From Microbacterium paraoxydans (GTDB lineage Bacteria > Actinomycetota > Actinomycetes > Actinomycetales > Microbacteriaceae), in assembly GCF_020524545.1 (NCBI RefSeq), contig NZ_JAIVLG010000002.1, forward strand, positions 496,001 to 560,000: a stretch of DNA of 64,000 nucleotides, read 5' to 3'. The position numbers and the translations under genes were made by a program. Under the pieces are notes generated by a model that ran no database searches, was not told the origin of the DNA, and saw only the letters and a list, made by a program, of their open reading frames with translations. Below are positions 15,897 through 23,207 of this stretch, in pieces. Position 1 is the first letter of the stretch, and every line of letters begins with the position of its first letter.

Positions 15897-16997
15897 TCAC
15901 AGTCTCGGGTCGATGACGGCTTTGACCTCATCGAGGTGGTGCATGTGGGCGATCTTCGAGGAGGCCTCGGCGAGGCCGACCGGGGTGCTGAAGAGGTCGT
16001 CCCAGGGGAAGCGATCGGCGAACGCGGTGAAGAAGTCGATCGCCCGGGAGTAGTCGGAGATGTCGCCGTTGAGTGAGCCGACCACCGTGAGCTCCTTGCC
16101 CATGATCGTGCTGAGCGGAAACCCGTCGCCCGCCGGGCCCGTGGAACCGACGATCGTGACCGTGCCGCGCTGGGCTGCCATCGCGATCGCGTCGGGTCCC
16201 ACGCTCGGCGCGCCGGCGAAGTCGAACACGTGGTCGGCGCCGCGCCCTCCCGTGAGCGCCAGGACCTGATCTACCACCGGCCCGTCGCGGAAGTCGACGA
16301 CGGCGTCGGCGCCGAAGCGCCCCGCGAGTTCCAGCCGCGACGCGGGGGCGCCCACCGTGATGACCTGGCCCGCGCCGGAGATCTTCGCGACGGCGGTGGC
16401 GAAGATGCCGAGCGCTCCGGCGCCCTGCACGACCACGGTCGAGCCGGGGCGGATGCGCCCTGCCCGCTCGAACGCCCGCAACACGGTCTTGGCCGCGCAT
16501 CCGGCCATCGAGGCCCAAGTGTCCTTGACGGATGACGGGAGCAGCAGCTTGGCCGCCCTCGGGGTCACGTAGGCGTACTCCGAGAGTCCTGCCGTGGCGA
16601 AGGGAGGCACGTCGGATCGTTGTAGGAAGCCGTACCCGCGACGGGTGCAGGCCACGGGCTCGCGCAGCACCACGCAGCCGTAGCACTCGCCGCAGGTTGA
16701 CTCGGACCAGCCGATGCGGTCGCCGGGGGCGAGGGGCTGGCCCAGGGCGTCCTTCGTGTCGGCGCCCGTGGCCACGATCTCCCCGACCATCTCGTGCCCG
16801 AGCACCATCGGGAGCATGCCGGGGAAGGTCATCCGGCCCTCCCAGATCTCGATGTCGGTGCCGCACAGCGTGGTGCAGGCGATGCGCACGAGCGCCGCGC
16901 CCGGTTCGATCTCGGCGGGGAGCGGCAGCTCCTGCAGGGTGAGCGGCTCGCCGTGCGCGGTGAGCACAGCGGCCGTGGTGCGGGTGGGGAGGGGCAT
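15897..16997 (-). CDS. Zinc-binding alcohol dehydrogenase (MDR family)
   Basis: A 366-residue medium-chain dehydrogenase. The catalytic zinc site includes Cys45 (TTLCGTD) and His68-Glu69 (GHE). The structural zinc loop has Cys102, Cys105, Cys108 and Cys117. The Rossmann motif GAGALGIFA is near residue 195 and a NAD(P)-binding strand VITVGAPASRLELA follows. It oxidises a secondary alcohol or polyol with NAD(P)+. It heads the minus-strand run dehydrogenase, aldo/keto reductase, esterase, esterase, exporter. A degraded repeat hairpin (17038-17090) separates it from the SDR gene upstream. Confidence 0.88.
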   Translation of the reverse strand: MPLPTRTTAAVLTAHGEPLTLQELPLPAEIEPGAALVRIACTTLCGTDIEIWEGRMTFPGMLPMVLGHEMVGEIVATGADTKDALGQPLAPGDRIGWSESTCGECYGCVVLREPVACTRRGYGFLQRSDVPPFATAGLSEYAYVTPRAAKLLLPSSVKDTWASMAGCAAKTVLRAFERAGRIRPGSTVVVQGAGALGIFATAVAKISGAGQVITVGAPASRLELAGRFGADAVVDFRDGPVVDQVLALTGGRGADHVFDFAGAPSVGPDAIAMAAQRGTVTIVGSTGPAGDGFPLSTIMGKELTVVGSLNGDISDYSRAIDFFTAFADRFPWDDLFSTPVGLAEASSKIAHMHHLDEVKAVIDPRL

Positions 16998-17037
16998 GCG
17001 GTTCTCCAGTCGCGGGCGGGTGGCGGTGGGGCGGGTG

Positions 17038-17090
17038 GCGGATCGAAAAGGGGCCTCGGAGGGAGCGGGAGGGAGTGAAATCGATCCCGC
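17038..17090. repeat. Degraded inverted repeat, copy 3 of the GCGGGATCGA family
   Basis: GCGGATCGAAAAG (from 17038) faces TCGATCCCGC (17081-17090). The outer stem pairs over nine bases with one bulged base; the inner part has diverged. It immediately follows the stop of the SDR gene. The outer motif and position match the better conserved copies at 2586-2645 and 38769-38834. Confidence 0.5.
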
Positions 17091-17091
17091 G

Positions 17092-17826
17092 TCAGATCAG
17101 GAGCTGTCCGCCGTCGACGGGGACGGAGACGCCGGTGATGTGGCTGGCGGCGTCGCTCGCGAGGAACAGGACGAGCGGGGAGATCTGGTCGACCTCGGCG
17201 ATGGAGCCGAGCGGGATGCGGGCCTCCCATGCCGCACGGGCTTGCGGGTTCGAGGCGAAGTCCGCGGTGAGAGGGGTGAGTACGGGCCCGGGGGCGACCG
17301 CGTTGACCCGGACGCCTGAAGCGGCGAGCTCGATCGCTGCGGTGCGGGTGAGGGCGTCGACCGCGGCCTTCGTTGCCTCGTAGTGCCCCAGACCCGGAGT
17401 GGGCTGTCGTGCGCCGATGGACGAGATGTTGACGATCGCGCCGCGGCCCGCGTCGGCGAGCAGCGCGCCGAACACCCGGAGCATGAGGAAGGTGCCGCGC
17501 ACGTTGACCTGCAGGGCCGCGTCGACGACATCGACCGGGACTTCCCGCAGGGTGCCGCCGCCGGCCACGATGCCCGCGTTGTTGACCAGGACATCGATGC
17601 CGCCGTCGGCACGGAGCCGTTCGGCGGCGGCGAGGACGGAGGACTCCTCGCCGATGTCGAGGGTGAGCGCGGTGGCGCCGATCTCGGCGGCGACCGCCGA
17701 GGCGGCTTCCGCGTTCACGTCGCCGATGAAGACCTCGTCTCCCTGGGCGCGGAACGCGGTAGCGATGCCGCGGCCGAGGCCGGACGCGCCACCGGTGACC
17801 AGGATGCGGCGGGGGGATGCGGTCAT
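17092..17826 (-). CDS. SDR family oxidoreductase (classical)
   Basis: A 244-residue classical short-chain dehydrogenase. TGGASGLG at residues 11-18 binds NAD(P); NNAG at 82-85; the catalytic triad is Ser136, Tyr149 and Lys153 (YEATK). The C-terminus has FLASDAASHITGVSVPVDGG, the usual SDR ending. I start at ATG 17826 (MTASPRRILVTGG). The promoter gap to the divergent aldo/keto reductase contains a 16-bp palindrome (17872-17887) directly upstream of a leftward -10 TATAAC. It is probably part of the same pathway as the esterases and reductases downstream. Confidence 0.88.
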   Translation of the reverse strand: MTASPRRILVTGGASGLGRGIATAFRAQGDEVFIGDVNAEAASAVAAEIGATALTLDIGEESSVLAAAERLRADGGIDVLVNNAGIVAGGGTLREVPVDVVDAALQVNVRGTFLMLRVFGALLADAGRGAIVNISSIGARQPTPGLGHYEATKAAVDALTRTAAIELAASGVRVNAVAPGPVLTPLTADFASNPQARAAWEARIPLGSIAEVDQISPLVLFLASDAASHITGVSVPVDGGQLLI

Positions 17827-17871
17827 GTTCGTCCTCACTGACGGCTGTTCTGACGGGATGCCTCCGTTATA

Positions 17872-17887
17872 TTCTACAAACATAGAA
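17872..17887. promoter_or_regulatory. 16-bp palindromic operator, site 1 of the TTCYAC-N4-GTAGAM set
   Basis: TTCTACAAACATAGAA has TTCTA/TAGAA arms. Read leftward (TTCTATGTTTGTAGAA) it ends directly before TATAAC (17871-17866), with TTGTGT as -35 18 bases upstream, so it fills the promoter spacer of the SDR gene. The same element, in diverged form, stands before the binding-protein, methyltransferase and amidohydrolase genes (20547, 27230, 29730). Confidence 0.62.
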
Positions 17888-17926
17888 AAACACAACCCCG
17901 TGTCCTGAGACGGCGAAGGAGTCTTC

Positions 17927-18889
17927 ATGCTCGAAACGACATATCCCCGGAAGCCTCTGGATCCCCGCGGCGAGCCGGTGCCTCCGTTGGCGCTCGGATC
18001 GTGGAACACCTGGGATCGGATGGCGCCCGACGATGCGGTCGCGGTGATCCGTCGGGCGGTCGAGCTGGACGCCGGATTCTTCGACGTCGCGTACTACAAC
18101 ATGGGTCCGCACGCCGAGAACTCGAAGACCGACATCCTCTTCGGGCAGGCTCTGAGGGCCAGCGGCGTCGACCGCGATGACATCATGCTGTGCGGCAAGC
18201 TCTGGCTATGGGACTGGCCGAATCAGGGATTCCGGGCCCAGCTCGTCGAGTCGCTGGAGCGCGCCGGTCTCGACCGGTTCGACACCCTCGTCGTGGGCGA
18301 CTACCTCGACGCTCCGGACCTGCCGCGCCTCGTCGCCGACGTGAACGAGCTGATCGCCGCGGGGCTGGTGGGCTCCTGGGGGATCAACAACTGGCGGATC
18401 GAGGACACGCGAGAGGCGCTCGCCGCTGCCGCCGAGCAGGGTGCGGCTGGTCCGGTGTTCGCGCAGCTGAAGTACGGGATCGCGCGCCGATCGATGGCGG
18501 AGGGGGGTGCCTATGGGTCGCTGTTCGCGGACGGGACCTTGACGCTCCAGGCCTCTGACGTGTTCGAGGGCGGCATTCTCGCCATCGGACGCACGCCCCA
18601 GCGGAAGATCGGTGCCGACGTGGGTGGTATCCGCGAGCAGATCGCCGCCGTGTATCCCGAGGTCGCGCGGGTCGCGGGAGAGTTCGGGGTGACGCCGGCC
18701 GCGCTCGGAGTCGCCTTCTGTCTGTCGAACCCCGCTACCGCGAACGTGCTGTTCGGTGCCTCACGTCTCGCGCAGCTCGAGGAGAATCATGCAGCGCTCG
18801 CCCTTGCGAGCGAGCACGGGGCCGAGGTGCGGGCTGCGCTCGCCGGATGCTGGGTCGACCGGGAAGTGCGGGCCGACGGGGCGTGGTGA
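17927..18889 (+). CDS. Aldo/keto reductase
   Basis: A 320-residue aldo/keto reductase, paralogous to the one at 14.9 kb (shared LGSWxTxDRM, WGxNNW, AQLKYxxxRRS, LTLQASDxxEGG). FFDVAYYNMGP carries the Asp/Tyr pair, CGKLWLWDW the Lys, and LFGASRLAQLEENHA the coenzyme loop. It is divergent from the SDR gene with a 100-base promoter gap holding operator site 1. The specific carbonyl substrate is not evident. The pair of AKRs, the SDRs and the MDR enzyme suggest stepwise redox changes of a sugar- or terpenoid-like molecule. Confidence 0.86.
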   Translation: MLETTYPRKPLDPRGEPVPPLALGSWNTWDRMAPDDAVAVIRRAVELDAGFFDVAYYNMGPHAENSKTDILFGQALRASGVDRDDIMLCGKLWLWDWPNQGFRAQLVESLERAGLDRFDTLVVGDYLDAPDLPRLVADVNELIAAGLVGSWGINNWRIEDTREALAAAAEQGAAGPVFAQLKYGIARRSMAEGGAYGSLFADGTLTLQASDVFEGGILAIGRTPQRKIGADVGGIREQIAAVYPEVARVAGEFGVTPAALGVAFCLSNPATANVLFGASRLAQLEENHAALALASEHGAEVRAALAGCWVDREVRADGAW

Positions 18890-19034
18890 GGAGGGCCGGG
18901 GGTTCTGGGGGATGCACGCTGCAACAGGAGGCGCGCCGCTCGCGTCGGACGGGCCGTTGACGACCCCGGCCGCAACCCTTGCGATATTCCGATATCTGAT
19001 CGAACAAAACTTCTAATGTCACTCCGTTCTTCGG

Positions 19035-19040
19035 TAGAAT
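19035..19040 (+). promoter_or_regulatory. -10 element (TAGAAT) before the HNH gene
   Basis: TAGAAT ends six bases before ATG 19047, the same spacing as at the GTG gene at 10424, and there is no Shine-Dalgarno. A leaderless transcript is likely. A GATATTCCGATATC palindrome (18983-18996) lies further upstream. Nothing else stands out in the 157-base gap 18890-19046. Confidence 0.5.
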
Positions 19041-19046
19041 CGGGTC

Positions 19047-20399
19047 ATGTCGAAGTTGGCCGTGTTGCACGAGGCGATGTCCCGTCTCGATGCGGCGTGG
19101 GCTGACGCCGACGATTCGGAGGAGTTGTCGCGAGAACAGCTCATCGCGGTCGGTGTATCGCTCGGGGTGCTCCAGCGGCGGCTGGATGCCGTGCACGTCG
19201 AGGTGGCCGCGTGCATCGCCCGCGAGTCTCGTCCGGAGCTGGGGGCCGAGAGCCTCGCGAAGCAGCAGGGGTTCCGGAATCCGGCGACGCTGATCGCGGC
19301 GACCGTCGGGGTGTCGCGAGGTGATGCGACGCGGCTCGTGAAGGTCGGAGAAGCAGTCGCGCCGCGTGCTGACCTGCTCGGTGCGCCTCTGCCCGCGAGG
19401 TATCCGGTCGTGCGGGAGTCGCTCGGCGCAGGGCTGCTCAGTGCCCAGGCCGCGGCCGTCATCATCGCGCTCTTGGATCGATGCCGGGTCGCAGTGGGCG
19501 TGCTTCGAGTCGCTGAGGCCGAGCGCGTCCTGGTCGACCAGGCGGTCGGGCTTTCGTTGGACGAGGTGCGCAAGCTGGTCGTGCGGGCGGAGGCGTGGTT
19601 GGACCCGGACGGAGTGGAGCCGCGACTGGAGGAGCAGCGTTCCCGTCGATCCCTCATCATCCACGAGCGTGAGGGGATGGTGCATCTGAACGCGGTCCTC
19701 GACGTCGAGACGGCCGCCCCTGTCATGACCGCGATCCGCGGCTACGTGACGGCTGCGTTCGCCGCACGGAAAGATGCGGCCGTGCCCGACGCGCCCGACG
19801 CCGACCGTCGCACCGTGCCGATGCTGCAGGCTGATGCGCTCGCTGTGTTCGCTGCCCACGTGCTCGGCTGCGAAGCGAGGGTGCCGCTGGCTGGTGCGAC
19901 GATCGTGGTGAGAATGGGCCTCGATGACCTCGAGGCCGACGCCGGCTTGGCAGTGATCGATGGGATCGAGCAGCCGATCAGCATCGGGGCCGCGCGACGG
20001 ATGGCAGCCGGTGGAGGTGTGATTCCATGCGTGCTCGGTGCTGCGAGCGAAGTGCTCGACTGGGGGCGGGAGAAGCGCCTGTTCACCAGGGCGCAACGGT
20101 TGGCGTTGGTGGAGAGGGATGGTGGCTGTGCCATGTGCGGGTTGCCGCCGGAGATGACGAAGGCGCATCACATCCGGTGGTGGAGCCGTGACCGTGGGCC
20201 GACGGATCTGTCGAACGGGGTGCTGTTGTGCGAGACCTGCCATCACCGCGTGCATGACAACGGGTGGGAGATTCGCATCGATGGGGGCGGTTCGGTGGGG
20301 CGGGTATGGTTCATCCCGCCGGACTCGGTCGATCCCGAGCGCCGTCCGCGTCTGGGCGGGAGGGCGCGCTACGACTGGTTGCCTGAGCTGGTTGCCTGA
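19047..20399 (+). CDS. HNH endonuclease domain protein, DUF222 / 13E12 repeat family
   Basis: A 450-residue protein with the N-terminal DUF222 (13E12) domain, about 20-300, and a C-terminal HNH nuclease domain (about 350-415). Zinc Cys pairs appear in CAMCGLPPE and CETCHHRVHDNGW; the catalytic HH is in AHHIRWWSRDRGP. This family is multicopy in actinobacteria such as Mycobacterium and Microbacterium and is often treated as mobile or selfish; its cellular role is unknown. The last codons lie in a 13-bp tandem repeat (CTGGTTGCCTGAG, three copies), so the stop codon falls inside the repeat. Confidence 0.9.
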   Translation: MSKLAVLHEAMSRLDAAWADADDSEELSREQLIAVGVSLGVLQRRLDAVHVEVAACIARESRPELGAESLAKQQGFRNPATLIAATVGVSRGDATRLVKVGEAVAPRADLLGAPLPARYPVVRESLGAGLLSAQAAAVIIALLDRCRVAVGVLRVAEAERVLVDQAVGLSLDEVRKLVVRAEAWLDPDGVEPRLEEQRSRRSLIIHEREGMVHLNAVLDVETAAPVMTAIRGYVTAAFAARKDAAVPDAPDADRRTVPMLQADALAVFAAHVLGCEARVPLAGATIVVRMGLDDLEADAGLAVIDGIEQPISIGAARRMAAGGGVIPCVLGAASEVLDWGREKRLFTRAQRLALVERDGGCAMCGLPPEMTKAHHIRWWSRDRGPTDLSNGVLLCETCHHRVHDNGWEIRIDGGGSVGRVWFIPPDSVDPERRPRLGGRARYDWLPELVA

Positions 20400-20413
20400 G
20401 CTGGTTGCCTGAG
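20375..20413. repeat. Three exact tandem copies of a 13-bp unit at the 3' end of the HNH gene
   Basis: CTGGTTGCCTGAG repeats at 20375-20387, 20388-20400 and 20401-20413. The unit is not a multiple of three, so each copy shifts frame; the TGA stop (20397-20399) is in copy 2. Loss or gain of one copy would change the C-terminus. The rest of the gap to 20659 holds an AT-rich promoter with operator site 2. Confidence 0.9.
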
Positions 20414-20535
20414 TGGGCTCCGCTCTCGGAGGGCTCGCGCCGATCGCTGAGACCCCATGCCGCGATGCCTGCGCGCTCGGACAAGCCGGGTGCACCCCGA
20501 GGCATGAAGCGGCGCTGTATGGCGAGGAAATGCCC

Positions 20536-20563
20536 TTGCGCTCTTTTTCCACGCATGTAGACT
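20536..20563 (+). promoter_or_regulatory. Promoter with operator site 2 for the first ABC import operon
   Basis: TTGCGC (20536-20541) and TAGACT (20558-20563) are spaced 16 bases. The 16-bp element TTCCACGCATGTAGAC (20547-20562) covers the spacer and -10. It matches site 4 at 29730-29745 at 13 of 16 positions. Transcription would start about 90 bases before the binding-protein gene. Confidence 0.55.
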
Positions 20564-20659
20564 AACCAGCACGACACATCGAAGTGACGTCGGATACGGC
20601 TTCCGGTCAGCGGCACCTCGACCCTTCTTCACCACCCCCTGCACCCGAGAGAAGGAACC

Positions 20660-22189
20660 ATGAAACGAATGCCCCTCGCGCTCGCCGCGGCCGTCGCCGC
20701 GACCCTCGCGCTCACCAGCTGCAGCGGCGGCGCCACCCCCTCGCCGTCCGACGGCAGCGGGGTCGACAGCCCCGACGCCCTCAACATCGGGAACTTCCTC
20801 GACGTCACGTCGTGGGACCCCTCGCTCGCCGACATCGGCTTCGACGGTCCGTACCTCTCCGCCGTCTACGACGCCCTGATCGCCCTCGACGCCGACGGCG
20901 ATCCGATCCCCTCACTCGCCACGGAGTGGACCGTCGCCGACGACGACCTCAGCATCGACCTCGACATCCGCACGGACGCCGTGTTCAGCGACGGCACGCC
21001 GGTCGATGTCGACGCCGTGATCACGAGCCTCGAGTACCTCAAGGCGGGTGCGCGCTCCGGCGAGGCCTACGTCAACGTCGCTTCCTTCGAGAAGGTCGAC
21101 GACGACACCGTCCGCATCGCCCTCACGCAGCGCGACGACACGATCCTGTACTTCATGGGCCTCGGACGCAGCTACGTCGCCTCCCCGGCCGCCATCGAAG
21201 CGGGCACCTTGGGCAGCGAGCCCATCGGCTCAGGCCCCTACGTGCTCGACAGTACGACGAGCGTCGCCGGTGCGGAGTACCACTTCACCAAGACCGCAGA
21301 CCACTGGGACGCCGACGCGTATCCCTTCTCCGAGCTCGCGATATTCCCGATCACCGACGCCACGGCGCGCCACAATGCCATGCTCAGCGGCCAGATCAAC
21401 GTGCAGTACGGCGATGTCGCCAACCTCGAGCAGGCGGAGCAGCAGGGCTGGAACACCGCAGAACGCGTGTCCGGGTGGGCGGGGCTCGTCATCACCGATC
21501 ACACCGGCGTCAAGAGTGAGCCGCTCGGCAAGCTCGAGGTGCGTCAGGCTCTGAACTACGCCTTCGATGGTGCCGCGATCCTGGGCGCCGTCGGCAGCGG
21601 AGCGGGCGTCGCCACCAACCAGGTGTTCCCCGACGGCGGACCCATCAACGATCCCTCCCTCAACGACACCTACGCCGTCAACATAGACAAGGCCAAGCAG
21701 CTGCTGGCCGACGCCGGCTACCCCGACGGCTTCGCGATCTCGATGCCGATGTCGCCCATCTTCGAGATGTGGAAACCCTCGGCCGAACAGGCGCTCAACG
21801 AGCTCGGCGTGAAGGTCACGTGGGACAACATGCAGATGCCGGACTACCAGTTGAACGCCCCGAACTATCCGATGTTCATCTCGTTCCTCGCCATGGACGG
21901 CAATGACGTCGCCACCGTCGCCCGCCAGGTGACCAGCGTGCAGTGGTTCAACCCCGCGCCCGACTACGCCGAGAACGAGGTCATCGCTCCGCTCGTGGAG
22001 AAGGTGCAGACCGAGCGCGGCGACGCGCAGACCGACGCCGTCAAGGAGCTCAACAAGGCCCTCGTCGACCAGGCGTGGTGGTCGGTCTGGTACCAGGCGA
22101 ACAACATCTACTACACGGCGCCCGGCATTCAGCTGCAGCCCGTCGTGGGGATGATGTTCCCGACGCTCCGCTACATCACCCAGGGCTGA
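20660..22189 (+). CDS. ABC transporter substrate-binding lipoprotein, peptide/opine type (SBP_bac_5)
   Basis: A 509-residue extracytoplasmic lipoprotein. The signal MKRMPLALAAAVAATLAL ends in lipobox LTSC with Cys21 the lipidation site. The mature part has the family-5 pattern (SLATEWTVADDDLSIDLDIR, FSDGTPVDVDAVITSLEYLK, GSGPYVLDS, VRQALNYAFD). Such proteins bind di/oligopeptides, nickel, opines or glycosides. It follows a good AGAAGGA site. It is the first gene of an operon with permease, permease-ATPase fusion and ATPase. Operator site 2 controls its promoter. Given the esterases and methyltransferase nearby the ligand need not be a peptide. Confidence 0.92.
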   Translation: MKRMPLALAAAVAATLALTSCSGGATPSPSDGSGVDSPDALNIGNFLDVTSWDPSLADIGFDGPYLSAVYDALIALDADGDPIPSLATEWTVADDDLSIDLDIRTDAVFSDGTPVDVDAVITSLEYLKAGARSGEAYVNVASFEKVDDDTVRIALTQRDDTILYFMGLGRSYVASPAAIEAGTLGSEPIGSGPYVLDSTTSVAGAEYHFTKTADHWDADAYPFSELAIFPITDATARHNAMLSGQINVQYGDVANLEQAEQQGWNTAERVSGWAGLVITDHTGVKSEPLGKLEVRQALNYAFDGAAILGAVGSGAGVATNQVFPDGGPINDPSLNDTYAVNIDKAKQLLADAGYPDGFAISMPMSPIFEMWKPSAEQALNELGVKVTWDNMQMPDYQLNAPNYPMFISFLAMDGNDVATVARQVTSVQWFNPAPDYAENEVIAPLVEKVQTERGDAQTDAVKELNKALVDQAWWSVWYQANNIYYTAPGIQLQPVVGMMFPTLRYITQG

Positions 22190-22265
22190 TGCCCGCCGGG
22201 GCGGCCGCGACACCGGCCGCCCCGGCATCCTTTCCCCCTCCGACCCCATCCTCCGAGAGGCCCCC

Positions 22266-23207
22266 ATGTTCCTGTTCACGGCGAAGCGGGTGCTGTCCGG
22301 CATCCTCCTGCTCGTCGCGGTCTCGATCGGCACCTTCTTCCTGGCCCATCTCGCCATCAGTGACCCGACCGCCTCGCTTCTCGGTACCACGGCGAGTCCG
22401 GCCCAGCAGGAGGCGCTCGCCGAGAAGATCGGCCTCGACCGTCCGCTCCTCGTGCAGTTCTGGGACTGGCTCTCGCATGCGGTGCTCCTCGACTTCGGCG
22501 TCTCCTGGCGCAACTTCCAACCCGTCAGCGAACAACTCGCCATCAAGGTCCCCGTGACCCTGTCGGTGGTGACGTTCGCGACGCTGATCACCGCGATCGT
22601 CGGTGTCACGTTCGGGATGATCACCGGGCTGCGCCCCGGCACCTGGTTCGACCGCGTCATCAAGGGCATCTCGGTCGTGCTCTTCGCGCTCCCCGGCTTC
22701 TGGGTGAGCCTCGTGCTGGTGATGTGGCTCGCGGTGCAGCTGAAGTGGTTCCCGGCCGTCGGCTACGTGCCGCCGACGCAATCGGTGGACGGATGGCTGC
22801 GCTCCATCACCCTCCCGGCGATCTCGCTCGCCCTCGGTGGCATCGTCGCCGTCGCCGAGCAGCTGCGCAACGCCGTGATCGCGCAGAGCCGACAGGACTG
22901 GGTGCGCACGCTCCGCAGCCGGGGTCTCTCCGCCGCTCGCGTCAACCTGCACATCCTCCGCAACGCCTCGCCCGCCGCTCTCACCGTCATCGCGTTGATG
23001 TTCGTCGGGCTGCTCTCCGGCGCGATCGTGGTCGAGCAGATCTTCAGCCTCCCCGGTCTCGGGCAGCTCACGAACCAGTCCTCGCAGAACGGCGACATCC
23101 CGATGCTCCTCGGCATCACGGTCATCTCGATCGTCTTCGTCGTCCTCATCAATCTCCTGCTCGACCTCGTGCTCGGCTGGATCAACCCGAAGGTGCGCGT
23201 CGCATGA
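22266..23207 (+). CDS. ABC transporter permease, DppB-like
   Basis: A 313-residue inner-membrane permease with six predicted transmembrane segments. The N-terminal TM with FFLAHLAISDPTASLLGT, the LVQFWDWLSHAVLLDFGVSW region, and the EAA-like loop (RQDWVRTLRSRGLSAARV) are typical of the oligopeptide permease DppB/OppB subfamily. Start ATG 22266 follows GAGAGG. Its stop overlaps the start of the fusion gene (ATGA). Confidence 0.93.
   Translation: MFLFTAKRVLSGILLLVAVSIGTFFLAHLAISDPTASLLGTTASPAQQEALAEKIGLDRPLLVQFWDWLSHAVLLDFGVSWRNFQPVSEQLAIKVPVTLSVVTFATLITAIVGVTFGMITGLRPGTWFDRVIKGISVVLFALPGFWVSLVLVMWLAVQLKWFPAVGYVPPTQSVDGWLRSITLPAISLALGGIVAVAEQLRNAVIAQSRQDWVRTLRSRGLSAARVNLHILRNASPAALTVIALMFVGLLSGAIVVEQIFSLPGLGQLTNQSSQNGDIPMLLGITVISIVFVVLINLLLDLVLGWINPKVRVA

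Noticed and set aside
16997..17092. Small gene between the dehydrogenase and SDR
   Set aside because: The gap is G-rich and holds the degraded inverted repeat; no frame with a start, ribosome site and reasonable length.
18735..20552. 605-codon minus-strand open frame opposite the HNH gene
   Set aside because: It mirrors the HNH coding sequence, has no ribosome site and no recognisable domain.
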